This document shows positions 37,221 through 46,135 of a DNA stretch of 60,955 nucleotides, one piece after another (positions within the stretch are counted from its first letter, which is position 1; each line of letters opens with the position of its first letter). A program made the position numbers and the translations under genes. A model generated the notes under the pieces. That model did not search any database. It was not told the origin of the DNA and saw only the letters and a list, made by a program, of their open reading frames with translations. Location of the stretch: contig NZ_CAUM01000060.1 in assembly GCF_000350085.1 (NCBI RefSeq), positions 5,001-65,955 of the forward strand. The letters run 5' to 3'. This DNA is from Mesorhizobium metallidurans STM 2683 (lineage in GTDB: Bacteria; Pseudomonadota; Alphaproteobacteria; Rhizobiales; Rhizobiaceae).

Positions 37221-37256
37221 GGAGGGGGCGGGAGCCCGCCCCTTCCGTTTTCTTTT
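37221..37256 (+). terminator. Intercistronic terminator/attenuator
   Basis: A 12-bp GC-rich stem with one G-T pair (GGAGGGGGCGGG/CCCGCCCCTTCC) and a tight loop is followed by GTTTTCTTTT. It lies between binding protein and permease, so it probably gives partial termination and an excess of binding protein. Confidence 0.7.
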
Positions 37257-37278
37257 CCGGACAAGGAAGGAACGGGCC

Positions 37279-38184
37279 TTGGCCACCGCAGTCATGACCA
37301 CGCTGGATCCCAATTCGCGCTCCGCCGCCCGCGGCATGAGCGATCTCACGATCCGCAATCTCTTCATCATTCCGACGATCGTTTTCCTGATCGTCTTCAA
37401 CATCTTTCCGCTGATCTATTCGCTCGGCTATTCGTTCACCGACTTTCGCGCGTCGAGCCCGGCAGCGGCCAATTTCGTCGGACTGCAGAATTACCGCGAG
37501 TTGCTCAACGACCCGTTCATCTGGTCGAATTTCGCCATCACCGCCAAGTATGTCATCGTCTCCGTAGTCGGCCAGGTCATCGTCGGCTTCGGCGTGGCGT
37601 TGCTGCTCAATCGCGATATCCCGTTGAAGGGCCTGCTGACGACTCTGCTGCTGTTGCCAATGATGCTGTCGATGGCTGTAGTCGGCCTGTTCTGGAAACT
37701 GCTCTACGATCCGTCCTTCGGCATTATCAACTATACGCTCGGCCTGGGCTCGTTCGAGTGGCTGTCCAACCCAGACATGGCGCTCTACGCGGTTGCCATC
37801 ACCGACATCTGGATGTGGTCGCCCTTCGTGATGCTGCTGTCGCTTGCCGGCCTGTCGGCAGTGCCGAAGCACCTCTACGAGGCGGCCGCGATCGACCGCG
37901 CCGGCTCGTTCTACACCTTCTTTCGCATTACGCTGCCCTTGGTCGCGCCGATCCTGATGATCGCGGTCATCTTCCGCACCATGGAGGCGTTCAAGACCTT
38001 CGATCTCGCCTACATCCTGACCAGCCAGCCAACCACCGAGGTGATCTCGATCCGGCTCTACAAGATGGCGTTCCAGGAATGGCAGACCGGGCGCTCCTGC
38101 GCGCTCGCCTACATCGTGCTGATCATGATCCTGGCGATCACCAACATCTACGTCAAATACCTGAACAAGGTGAAGGAGCGCTAG
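37279..38184 (+). CDS. ABC carbohydrate permease, MalF type
   Basis: A 301-aa membrane protein with six helices, the first being LFIIPTIVFLIVFNIFPLIYSLGYSF. The EAA loop is LYEAAAIDRAGSFYTFFRITLPLVAPIL. It begins at TTG 37279 with AAGGAAGG 8 nt upstream; an ATG at 37294 is the alternative. It pairs with the permease at 38186. Confidence 0.92.
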   Translation: MATAVMTTLDPNSRSAARGMSDLTIRNLFIIPTIVFLIVFNIFPLIYSLGYSFTDFRASSPAAANFVGLQNYRELLNDPFIWSNFAITAKYVIVSVVGQVIVGFGVALLLNRDIPLKGLLTTLLLLPMMLSMAVVGLFWKLLYDPSFGIINYTLGLGSFEWLSNPDMALYAVAITDIWMWSPFVMLLSLAGLSAVPKHLYEAAAIDRAGSFYTFFRITLPLVAPILMIAVIFRTMEAFKTFDLAYILTSQPTTEVISIRLYKMAFQEWQTGRSCALAYIVLIMILAITNIYVKYLNKVKER

Positions 38185-38185
38185 A

Positions 38186-39145
38186 ATGGCTGCTGTCACC
38201 ACCTCTACCGAGCGTTCGCTCAACAAACTCGCCATCGTTCTTGTGCTGATCATCACAATGATCTTCCTGGCGCCGATCTACTGGATAGCCTCGACGGCGT
38301 TCAAGCCGCGCAACCTTGCCACCACCATTCCGCCGACGGTGATCTTCCAGCCCGAGATATCACCCTTCGTAAAGCTCTTCACCAAGCGGTCGCAGTTGCG
38401 CACTGCGCCGACGCCGGAACAATACGCCGCCGCCCCGTGGTGGGAGCGGCTGGTGTTCGACGGCGGCGAGAAGGTGGTGCGCTCAGGCAGGGGCGAGGTG
38501 CAGTGGTCGGGTTATCCGAGCCGCTTCATGAACTCACTGATCGTCGCCATAACCTCGACCGTCCTGGCCGTCGGCATGGGTACCTTCACCGCATACGGTT
38601 TCTCGCGCTTCAAGGTGAAGGGTGAGGCGGACTTGCTCTTCTTCATCCTGTCGACGCGCATGCTGCCGCCGGTGGTGGTGGCGATCCCGATGTTCCTGAT
38701 GTACCGGGCCGTCGGCCTCAACGACACGCATTGGGGCCTGATCATCCTCTACACCGCCTTCAACCTCAGCTTCTCGGTCTGGCTGATGAAAGGGTTCATG
38801 GACGAAATCCCGAAGGAGTATGAGGAGGCCGCGCTCGTCGACGGCTACACGCGCATGGAGGCCTTCTTCAAGATCGTGCTGCCGGAGGCCGCCACCGGCA
38901 TCGCCGCCACCGCAGTCTTCTGCTTCATCACGGCGTGGAACGAATACGCCTTCGCGCTGATCATGACCAACCGCCGCGCCCAGACGGCGCCGCCCTTCAT
39001 CCCCAGCCAGGTCGGCTCCGGCCTACCGGACTGGACGGTGATTGCCGCCGGCACCTTCCTGTTCCTGCTGCCGGTCGCGATCTTCACCTTCCTGCTTCGC
39101 AACCATCTGCTGCGCGGCATGTCCTTCGGAGCGATCCGCAAATGA
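38186..39145 (+). CDS. ABC carbohydrate permease, MalG type, with a periplasmic insertion
   Basis: A 319-aa membrane protein. After the first helix (LAIVLVLIITMIFLAPIYWIASTAF) there is an extended loop of about 70 residues before RFMNSLIVAITSTVLAVGMG. The EAA motif is EEAALVDGYTRMEAFFKIVLPEAATGIA. The enlarged first loop is also seen in glycerol/polyol-type importers with two ATPases. It overlaps the next small gene by 4 nt (ATGA). Confidence 0.92.
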   Translation: MAAVTTSTERSLNKLAIVLVLIITMIFLAPIYWIASTAFKPRNLATTIPPTVIFQPEISPFVKLFTKRSQLRTAPTPEQYAAAPWWERLVFDGGEKVVRSGRGEVQWSGYPSRFMNSLIVAITSTVLAVGMGTFTAYGFSRFKVKGEADLLFFILSTRMLPPVVVAIPMFLMYRAVGLNDTHWGLIILYTAFNLSFSVWLMKGFMDEIPKEYEEAALVDGYTRMEAFFKIVLPEAATGIAATAVFCFITAWNEYAFALIMTNRRAQTAPPFIPSQVGSGLPDWTVIAAGTFLFLLPVAIFTFLLRNHLLRGMSFGAIRK

Positions 39146-39378
39146 GCTTTCGCGCCATCAACCAGAAATATCTCGAACCAGGCAGCCAGGTGCTGATGGT
39201 GCTCGGCATCATCGCGCTCTGCCAGCCCTGGAACATGCTGCTGCACAGCTATGGCGTGACCATCATCCTGATCGGCCTGATAGGCTTCAACATCTTCTCC
39301 AAGATCGCGCCGGAGGAGCAGGCAGGCACCGGGCAAACAGGCGACGCGCAAGCACGAAATCCGGGAGCACAGCATTGA
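39142..39378 (+). CDS. Small two-helix membrane protein inside an ABC operon
   Basis: A 78-aa protein. There are two hydrophobic segments, residues about 15-33 (SQVLMVLGIIALCQPWNML) and 37-53 (YGVTIILIGLIGFNIF), then a charged, glycine-rich tail. It overlaps the permease before it (ATGA) and the ATPase after it (TTGA) by 4 nt each, so it is surely translated with them. Glycerol ABC operons of rhizobia carry a comparable small membrane protein at the same place, but the sequence here does not look the same. A role as accessory transporter subunit is inference. Confidence 0.82.
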   Translation: MSFRAINQKYLEPGSQVLMVLGIIALCQPWNMLLHSYGVTIILIGLIGFNIFSKIAPEEQAGTGQTGDAQARNPGAQH

Positions 39379-40478
39379 CCCAGATCGAGCTTCGCGGCGT
39401 GCAGAAATATTTCGGCGCCGTCCAGGTCATCAAGGACCTCAACCTGAAGATCGACGACAACGAGTTTATCGTGCTGCTCGGCCAATCGGGCTGCGGCAAG
39501 ACGACGACGCTTCGCGCCATTGCCGGGCTGGAGACGATCGACGGCGGCGACATCCTCATCGACGGCAAGCCGGTCCAGCATCTGAAGGCCGCCGACCGCG
39601 ACATCGCCATGGTCTTCCAATCGTTCTCGCTCTATCCGCATATGAGCGTCTACGAGAATATCGCCTTTCCGCTTAGGGCGACGCGCAAGAGCAAGGCCGA
39701 GATCGACCAGGAAGTGCGCTCGGTCGCCAAGACTCTGCAGATATCGGATCTGCTGGCGAAGAAGCCGTCGGCGCTGTCGGGCGGCGACATGCAGCGCGTC
39801 GCCATTGGCCGGGCACTGGTGCGTCGTCCCAAGGCGATGCTGATGGACGAGCCGATCGGCGCGCTCGACGCCAAGCTGCGCGAGGAGATGCGGGCCGAGA
39901 TCAAGCGGCTGCACATCAAGCAGGGCTCGACCAGCATCTATGTCACCCACGACCAGATCGAGGCGATGAGCCTAGCCGACCGCATCGTCATCATGCATGA
40001 GGGCGTGCTGCAGCAGGTCGGTTCGCCGGACGAGGTCTATTCGCATCCGGCCAATCTGTTCGTGGCGCAGTTCGTCGGCAGCCCGGTGATGAACGTCGCC
40101 GATGCGTCGGTGACCGAGAAGGCGACGGCAGCCTCGGTCACGGTCGGGGAAGCGGCCAGCGGCTTCGAGTTTCCGCGCGCCTTGCTGTCGAAGCTCAACG
40201 GCCATGCCAGCGGCAAGCTTGCGCTCGGCATCCGGCCGGAAGGCGTCATCGTTCGCCGCGAAGCCGCCGATGGCTTCCTGCCGGTCGAGGCGCAGATCGT
40301 CGAGCCGCTCGGATCCTTCGACATCGTCGACCTCAAGGTCGGCTCCCAGATGCTGCGTGCCCGCACCAAGAGCGGTTTTATCAGTGGACCGGGCGTGAAG
40401 GTTTTTGCCAGGATCGATCCGGCCCAGACGCATTTCTTCGATAAGGCGAGCGGCAAGTCGCTGGGGGTGAGACTCTGA
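39375..40478 (+). CDS. ABC carbohydrate ATPase, first of two
   Basis: A 367-aa ATPase. Walker A GQSGCGKTTT, Q-loop FQSFSLYPH, signature LSGGDMQRVAIGRAL, Walker B AMLMDEPIGALD and H-loop VTHDQ are present, followed by a TOBE domain (LGIRPEGVIV). The signature has D-M in place of the common Q-R. The start is TTG inside a TTGA overlap. It probably forms a heterodimer with the ATPase at 40478. Confidence 0.93.
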   Translation: MTQIELRGVQKYFGAVQVIKDLNLKIDDNEFIVLLGQSGCGKTTTLRAIAGLETIDGGDILIDGKPVQHLKAADRDIAMVFQSFSLYPHMSVYENIAFPLRATRKSKAEIDQEVRSVAKTLQISDLLAKKPSALSGGDMQRVAIGRALVRRPKAMLMDEPIGALDAKLREEMRAEIKRLHIKQGSTSIYVTHDQIEAMSLADRIVIMHEGVLQQVGSPDEVYSHPANLFVAQFVGSPVMNVADASVTEKATAASVTVGEAASGFEFPRALLSKLNGHASGKLALGIRPEGVIVRREAADGFLPVEAQIVEPLGSFDIVDLKVGSQMLRARTKSGFISGPGVKVFARIDPAQTHFFDKASGKSLGVRL

Positions 40479-41563
40479 TGGCCCATATCCAGCTCAAGAA
40501 CATTTCAAAGACCTTCGGCAACCATACCGCGCTGGCCGGGCTCGATCTCGACATCGCCGATGGCGAGTTCTTCGTGCTGCTCGGCGAGACGGGCGCCGGC
40601 AAGACGACAACGCTGCGCATGATCGCCGGCCTGGAGAAGCCGACCGAAGGTCAGGTCTTCATCGATGGCGTCGATGTCGCCAACTGGGGCGCCGCCGAGC
40701 GCGACGTGGCGCTGGTGCTGCAGCAATATTCGCTCTATCCCCGCTATACGGTGCGCGAAAACCTTGAATTCCCGCTGAAGCCGAAGATCCGCCGGCTGCC
40801 TGACGCCGAGATCAAGGACCGCGTCGATCGTGCGGCCCGAACGCTCAGGATCGAGCACCTGCTCGACCGCAAGACCGATCGTCTCTCGGGCGGCGAGATG
40901 CAGCGCGTGTCCATCGGCCGCGCCATCGTGCGCAAGCCGCGCGTGTTCCTGATGGACGAGCCGCTGTCGGCGCTCGACGCCAAATTGCGCGAGGCGCTGC
41001 GCACCGAGCTGAAGAACCTGCAGATGCAGCTCGGCGCGACCTTCCTCTTCGTGACGCACGACCAGATCGAGGCGATGTCGATGGGCGACAAGGTCGGCGT
41101 GCTCAACCATGGCCGCATCGTCCAGACCGGCACGCCGTATGAGATCTACAACAATCCGCGCGACACCTATGTGGCGAGCTTCGTCGGCTCGCCGCCGATG
41201 AACCTCGTCGACGGCAAGCTCGTCAATGGCCGCGCGGTGATGGCGCCGCTGAATTTCGAACTGCCTTTTGAGGGGAGGGCCAAGACGAGCGGTGCGACCG
41301 ACGGTCGCCCGCTCGTCTTCGGCATTCGCCCCGAGGACGTCTATCTCGATAGCGGCGCGCCGGTGGAAGCGCGCGTCCACGATGTCGAGAACCATGGCGT
41401 CGAGAAGATCCTGACGCTCAGGGTCGGCGACGCCATGCTGCGCGCCACGGTGCCGGCCAGAACCGACGTGGCGATCGAGCAGCCGGTGCGCTTTGCCTGG
41501 GATCCGGACAAGGTGGTGCTGTTCGACAAGGGCAGCGGCATCAATCTGCACCACGCGGGATGA
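40478..41563 (+). CDS. ABC carbohydrate ATPase, second of two
   Basis: A 361-aa ATPase. Walker A is GETGAGKTTT, with Ala where most relatives have Cys. Then come LQQYSLYPR in the Q-loop region, signature LSGGEMQRVSIGRA, Walker B VFLMDEPLSALD, H-loop VTHDQ and a TOBE domain. It overlaps the previous stop by 1 nt. Two dissimilar ATPases in one importer are the pattern of glycerol-type ABC transporters (GlpS/GlpT). Confidence 0.93.
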   Translation: MAHIQLKNISKTFGNHTALAGLDLDIADGEFFVLLGETGAGKTTTLRMIAGLEKPTEGQVFIDGVDVANWGAAERDVALVLQQYSLYPRYTVRENLEFPLKPKIRRLPDAEIKDRVDRAARTLRIEHLLDRKTDRLSGGEMQRVSIGRAIVRKPRVFLMDEPLSALDAKLREALRTELKNLQMQLGATFLFVTHDQIEAMSMGDKVGVLNHGRIVQTGTPYEIYNNPRDTYVASFVGSPPMNLVDGKLVNGRAVMAPLNFELPFEGRAKTSGATDGRPLVFGIRPEDVYLDSGAPVEARVHDVENHGVEKILTLRVGDAMLRATVPARTDVAIEQPVRFAWDPDKVVLFDKGSGINLHHAG

Positions 41564-41575
41564 GGCGGGCGTCCG

Positions 41576-42007
41576 TTATTTGGGCAGGAAGGTTTCGTAG
41601 GGGGTGTCATTGATCAAGAGGATCACGCACTCGGTGTCCGAGAGGCACGCGTCGTCATGCATCTCATTGGCTTTCTGGGTCCAATAGGATCCGGGAGGAA
41701 GTTCGACCTTGGTGGCTTCGCCGCCGTCCATTTGCCAATGCGCCCAGAGCCCCTGGATGACCACGGCGCGATAGTCGGCGGTGTGCGCGTGAACCGGTGC
41801 GCGCCAGTTGCCGGGGACCTTGAGCAAGGTGCCCGCCGGACCCTTGGATCGCTCGCCCCACAACGCGCCGAGGCGCTGCGGCTGGTCCGGCGCTTCAGCG
41901 ACATAGGGAATCTTGCCGGCCGGCAAGTAGCTATCTTCAAGAGCGAATGCCTGCCCGGGAACGAAGGACAGGGCGGCGAGCGTAAGCAGTAGAGAATGAT
42001 TGGCCAT
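41576..42007 (-). CDS. Secreted cupin-fold protein
   Basis: A 143-aa protein with a signal peptide (MANHSLLLTLAALSFVPGQAFA) and a cupin core. It has KVPGNWRAPVHAHTADYRAVVIQG, then LPPGSYWTQKANEMHDDAC, with His and Glu positions suited to a metal. Two cysteines near the C-terminus (CLSDTEC) could form a disulfide in the periplasm. It is convergent with the ABC operon, 12 bp away. Function unknown. Confidence 0.8.
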   Translation of the reverse strand: MANHSLLLTLAALSFVPGQAFALEDSYLPAGKIPYVAEAPDQPQRLGALWGERSKGPAGTLLKVPGNWRAPVHAHTADYRAVVIQGLWAHWQMDGGEATKVELPPGSYWTQKANEMHDDACLSDTECVILLINDTPYETFLPK

Positions 42008-42093
42008 AGCGGGTTCCTCTGCTTGCCAGATTATTCACGAGACGTCGCCGGGCAATGACGCGCCGTCCAAAAGACTTGGCAATTCCTCCGGGC

Positions 42094-43062
42094 TTAGGAC
42101 GCGTCGCCGCCGCCGGTGTTGCGCAGATGGCTCGGCGCCACGCCGATGACCCGTTTGAACGCGCGGCTGAAAGAGGCTTCCGAATCGTAACCCAGTTTCG
42201 CCGCCGCCACGGAAACCCTCATCCCGTCGCGGGCCAGCCATTGGCGGGCTTGGTGCATGCGCACGCGGAGCACATATTTGGCGGGCGTCTCGCCGACCAC
42301 CGTGGCGAAGCGCTGGGCAAAGGCGGAGCGTGAGGCACCCATCATCCGCGCCAGGGCTTCGACCGTCCATTCGCGTTCCGGCTGCAGATGAATGGCCGCC
42401 AGCACCTTGCCGACATCGGGATTTCTGACTGCCGCGATCCATCCGGTCGCGTCGCCGCAGCCATTCTCGACCCAGGAGCGAATGATCGTCGCCGCCAGCA
42501 CGTCGGCAAGGCGCGCCAGAATGCCGCCTGACCCAACCCGGTCCATCGTCACTTCGCCTGCCATCGCATCAAGCAGATGCTGGATGCCCGGCGCGTTCGC
42601 CATCAGCTTATGCGCCTGCATCAAGTCCGGCATCATGTCGAGCAACGGGTGCGAGCCGTCGAGGTTGAAATGCATGCTGCCGCAGAATAGCAGGGTCTTG
42701 GGGCCCCCGCACTCGTTCGAAACGTCATAGATGTTCTCGCAGACCGGCTCGATCGTGTAGCGGCCGATCGGCACCGGAGGCACACCCGGCGCGCTGGCTA
42801 GCACATGCTCGTCGCCGCGCGGGATCAGGAGCGCGTCGCCCACCGACAGCTCGACCCATTCCTTCGCCGGAGCGAACAGCCAGCAGCCCTGCTGGCCAAT
42901 AAAATGAAACCGTGCTGCCTTCTGAGCAGGGAAGGACACCGCCCAGGGTTCTCCCAACACGCAGCGTCCATAGTCGACGCCATCAAGGCGCAGGCCACGC
43001 AGCATGTCGGTCAACGGATCGCCGGAAGTCGCCAGCGTTGTTTTGGATGAATTGTAATTCAT
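42094..43062 (-). CDS. AraC-family regulator with N-terminal cupin domain
   Basis: A 322-aa protein. The N-terminal cupin-like sensor (WVELSVGDALLIPRGDEHVLA) is followed by a C-terminal AraC double helix-turn-helix (WTVEALARMMGASRSAFAQRF, VSVAAAKLGYDSEASFSRAFKRVIGVAPSHLR). ATG 43062 starts with MNYNSSK. It is divergent from an MFS efflux gene, a pairing typical of AraC regulators that control a multidrug or sugar exporter. Confidence 0.9.
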   Translation of the reverse strand: MNYNSSKTTLATSGDPLTDMLRGLRLDGVDYGRCVLGEPWAVSFPAQKAARFHFIGQQGCWLFAPAKEWVELSVGDALLIPRGDEHVLASAPGVPPVPIGRYTIEPVCENIYDVSNECGGPKTLLFCGSMHFNLDGSHPLLDMMPDLMQAHKLMANAPGIQHLLDAMAGEVTMDRVGSGGILARLADVLAATIIRSWVENGCGDATGWIAAVRNPDVGKVLAAIHLQPEREWTVEALARMMGASRSAFAQRFATVVGETPAKYVLRVRMHQARQWLARDGMRVSVAAAKLGYDSEASFSRAFKRVIGVAPSHLRNTGGGDAS

Positions 43063-43102
43063 TTCGGCGTTTATAGCATGGAAACTCCAGATAACCACCC
43101 CC

Positions 43103-43136
43103 ATGTTGCATTGCAGCCAAATGTTGCGCTGCAACC
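43103..43136. promoter_or_regulatory. Direct repeat, candidate AraC operator
   Basis: ATGTTGCATTGCAGCC (43103-43118) and ATGTTGCGCTGCAACC (43121-43136) match at 13 of 16 positions, 18 bp apart. They lie in the 85-bp divergent region, 12 bp before the MFS start. AraC proteins usually bind such directly repeated half-sites. Confidence 0.55.
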
Positions 43137-43147
43137 GGAGATCCATC

Positions 43148-44365
43148 ATGACCGAACCCACCACGGGCGTCATCGCCGCCGCTGTTCTCGACTCCTCCGA
43201 ATCCGAAGAACGAGCCGAGCCGGCCTGGGGCGCGGTGGTATCGCTGGCGCTTGGCGTGTTCGGCCTGGTAACCGCCGAATTCCTACCCGCCAGCCTGCTG
43301 ACGCGGCTGGCGCAGGATCTCGGCATTACCGAGGGTGCTGCCGGGCAAGCGGTCACGGCGACGGCAGTGGTCGGCGCGATCGCGGCGCCAACCATGGCCA
43401 TCGTCACCAAACGGCTGGACCGCAGGCTGGTCATGTGGGGACTGACGGTGCTGCTGATCGTCTCGAACCTGCTCGCGGCCTTCGCATCGTCGCTTCCCGT
43501 GCTTCTGGCCGCTCGCGTCGTTCTCGGTATCGCCCTCGGCGGTTTCTGGTCGATGTCGGCGGCGATGGCGATGCGGCTCGTGCCGATGCGGTTGATGCCG
43601 CGCGCCATGTCGATCATCCTCACCGGCGTTTCGGTCGCCACTGTCACCGCAGCCCCGGTTGGCGCCTATGTCGGCGACATCTGGGGATGGCGCACCGCTT
43701 TCATGATCGCAGCCGTCGTCGGTGCCCTGGCGCTCCTGGTGCAGATCGCCACCATTCCGCGGTTGCCGCCAGCGGGTGTTGCCAGTTTTCGCACCTTGCT
43801 GGAGGTGATGAAGCGGTCGACGATCAGGGCGGCACTTCTGGTGGTAATGCTTGTCGCATCGGGGCACTTTGCCGGCTTCACCTATGTCCGGCCGTTTCTC
43901 GAGAAGGTTCCAGCAATGGACATCGAGACGATCTCGCTGGTGCTGCTCGCCTATGGCATCGGTGGGTTCTTCGGCAATTTCGCCGGCGGCTTCATGGCCG
44001 AACGCAACCTCAAGGCGGCCGTAGGCCTGGCGCCTCTGCTGATAGCATTGTCGGCGCTTCTGCTGCTCGTTCTTGGCGCCTCGCCAGTGGTGGCGGCAGT
44101 GGCGATCGCCGCCTGGGGCTTTGCTTTCGGTGCGGTGCCGGTCGGGCTGCAGACCTGGCTGGTGCGCGCCGCTCCCGACCAGGCCGAGAGCGCCGGCGGG
44201 TTGATGGTCGCCACATTCCAGGTGGCGATCGCGCTGGGCGCCGTCTTCGGTGGCCTGCTGGTCGATCACGCCGGCGTGGCCAGCGCGTTCGCGTATTGCG
44301 GCATTGCAACGCTGCTGGCGGCATTGGCGACGTTCCTGCTTGGCCCGAAGTCTGAAAGAGCCTAG
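43148..44365 (+). CDS. MFS transporter, DHA1 efflux type
   Basis: A 405-aa protein with twelve predicted membrane helices. The family hallmarks are GLVTAEFLPASLLTRLAQDLGITEGAAGQAV (helix 1 and loop), LAARVVLGIALGGFWSMSAAMA (motif near helix 4) and GAYVGDIWGWRTAFM. It resembles the NepI/YdhP/AraJ group of nucleoside, sugar or drug exporters. ATG 43148 follows GGAGATCCATC. Its stop shares CTAG with the convergent GFA gene. Confidence 0.9.
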   Translation: MTEPTTGVIAAAVLDSSESEERAEPAWGAVVSLALGVFGLVTAEFLPASLLTRLAQDLGITEGAAGQAVTATAVVGAIAAPTMAIVTKRLDRRLVMWGLTVLLIVSNLLAAFASSLPVLLAARVVLGIALGGFWSMSAAMAMRLVPMRLMPRAMSIILTGVSVATVTAAPVGAYVGDIWGWRTAFMIAAVVGALALLVQIATIPRLPPAGVASFRTLLEVMKRSTIRAALLVVMLVASGHFAGFTYVRPFLEKVPAMDIETISLVLLAYGIGGFFGNFAGGFMAERNLKAAVGLAPLLIALSALLLLVLGASPVVAAVAIAAWGFAFGAVPVGLQTWLVRAAPDQAESAGGLMVATFQVAIALGAVFGGLLVDHAGVASAFAYCGIATLLAALATFLLGPKSERA

Positions 44366-44709
44366 GCCGAGCGGCCGTCGAAATCGATCACCGACACCAC
44401 GCCAAGGTCGATGTCGTCGAGGCAGTTGATATTGACGTAGGCGCTTCGCTCACTTCCTTCGCCGACATCTTCGGCGAAGGGATGGATGCCGCAGGTGCGG
44501 CAGAAGCGATGCGCGATGCCGCCCTTGCCGAAAGTGTACCGGCCGAGATCATCGCCCCAAGCCAGCAGTCGCAATTTTCGATGCGGCACGGCCCACAACA
44601 GTGCCCCCTTGCGAGAGCAGATCGAGCAATTGCAGCGCACGGCTCCGCCAAGCTCGCCCTCCACCTCGAATGCCACCTTGCCGCAATGGCAACTGCCTCT
44701 GTAGTGCAT
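44362..44709 (-). CDS. GFA (glutathione-dependent formaldehyde-activating)-fold protein
   Basis: A 115-aa zinc protein. Cysteine motifs CHCG (8-11), CNCSICS (29-35) and FCRTCGIHPF match the GFA/CENP-V fold. ATG 44709 follows AGAGGAAATCCA. Its stop codon uses the same CTAG palindrome as the MFS stop on the other strand. True formaldehyde-glutathione activity is doubtful for most members, so only the fold is claimed. Confidence 0.88.
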   Translation of the reverse strand: MHYRGSCHCGKVAFEVEGELGGAVRCNCSICSRKGALLWAVPHRKLRLLAWGDDLGRYTFGKGGIAHRFCRTCGIHPFAEDVGEGSERSAYVNINCLDDIDLGVVSVIDFDGRSA

Positions 44710-44834
44710 TGGATTTCCTCTTTCGTCGCTTCGACAGGTGCAAACTCGCCCCCGCCGGGTTATGCCTTTCGCGCACGCCAGACGTTGGCCGCTGCCTGAA
44801 AGACGTTCAAGGCGTCCGGAGTCCGACACCGAAA

Positions 44835-46130
44835 ATGCAATCTGCCCGCGATCGCCTCGACGCCGTCCTTTCACGCCTCGCCGCGCGTGCGGACGATCAA
44901 CGCGTTTTCGTAAAGCTCTATGCCGAAGCAGCACGGGCTGCGGCGGATGCCGCTGACGCTCGCCACAGGGCCGGCGTGACGATCGGTCCGCTCGACGGAA
45001 CGATCGTCTCGATCAAGGATCTGCTCGATGTCGCCGGTGAGGCGACCACGGCCGGTTCGCTGATGCTCAGGAACGCCGCTCCTGCTCGGTGCGACGCCGC
45101 CATCGTCAGCCGGTTGCGGCAGGCCGGCGCGGTTATCATCGGCAAAACCAACATGACCGAATTCGCCTTCACCGCGATCGGCGACAACCAGCACTATGGC
45201 ACGCCCGGCAATGCGGCCGATGCCAGCCTGATCCCCGGCGGCTCATCCTCCGGTGCCGGCGTTTCGGTCGGCGAGGGCACGTGCGACATTGCCATCGGCT
45301 CCGACACAGGCGGTTCGGTGCGCATTCCGGCATCGCTCAACGGCGTCGTCGGCTTCAAGCCTACGGCGCGGCGCGTGCCATTGACCGGTGCATATCCATT
45401 GTCCGCGACTCTGGATTCGATCGGGCCGCTGGCGCAGAGTGTCGCTGCCTGTGCGCTCGCCGACGCGGCGATGTCGGGCGAGGACCTGCCGCCATTGCAC
45501 CTGTCGCTACCGCTTGCCGGGCTTCGCGTCGGCATCCCGCACGGCCTGCTTTTCGAAGATGCCGAAGGTGAGATCAATGCCGCGTTCGATCGCAGCCTCG
45601 CCAAGATCGAGCAGACAGGCGCGCGCCTGACGGACCTGTCGATCGACGACCTGCTTGCCGATCTGCGTGCCGCGACCAGACGCGGCTCGATCGCCGCCAT
45701 GGAAGGGGCCGAGATCCATGCCGACTGGCTGGCGACAGGGGCATCGGCGCCGGTCGACCCTTGGGTCAGCGGGCCCTTGTCGCGGGCCGCCGCGATACCG
45801 GCCCCGGTTTACATCAGGGCAATGCGCCGTCGCGCAGCACTCTGCGTCGCCATGGACGAGCGGCTGGCGTCGGTCGATGTCGTGGCGCTGCCGACCACGC
45901 CGGTGACGGCGCCGACCATCGCTTCGATGGCTGATGCCGATCTGCGCGAACGCATCGAAGGCCTGCTGCTGCGCAACACGCAGGTCGCCAACCAGTTCGA
46001 CCTCTGCGCGATATCATTGCCGATGCCGGGGACCGCGCGGCCAGCCGGGCTGATGCTGGTGGCGCGCAACGGCCATGACCGTCACCTCCTGCGGATTGCT
46101 GCGGGAATCGAAGCGCTGCTTGGCCTTTGA
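44835..46130 (+). CDS. Amidase signature family enzyme
   Basis: A 431-aa protein with the Ser-cisSer-Lys triad: K61 (VSIKDLLDV), the GGSSSGAG loop at 135-142, and nucleophile S161 in SDTGGSVRIPAS. A C-terminal NQFDLCAISLP segment is also typical. It hydrolyses an amide such as an amino acid amide or allophanate-like substrate, which cannot be specified. The start lacks a clear ribosome binding site. Convergent with the 2-hydroxyacid dehydrogenase, 5 bp apart. Confidence 0.88.
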   Translation: MQSARDRLDAVLSRLAARADDQRVFVKLYAEAARAAADAADARHRAGVTIGPLDGTIVSIKDLLDVAGEATTAGSLMLRNAAPARCDAAIVSRLRQAGAVIIGKTNMTEFAFTAIGDNQHYGTPGNAADASLIPGGSSSGAGVSVGEGTCDIAIGSDTGGSVRIPASLNGVVGFKPTARRVPLTGAYPLSATLDSIGPLAQSVAACALADAAMSGEDLPPLHLSLPLAGLRVGIPHGLLFEDAEGEINAAFDRSLAKIEQTGARLTDLSIDDLLADLRAATRRGSIAAMEGAEIHADWLATGASAPVDPWVSGPLSRAAAIPAPVYIRAMRRRAALCVAMDERLASVDVVALPTTPVTAPTIASMADADLRERIEGLLLRNTQVANQFDLCAISLPMPGTARPAGLMLVARNGHDRHLLRIAAGIEALLGL

Positions 46131-46135
46131 GGCGC

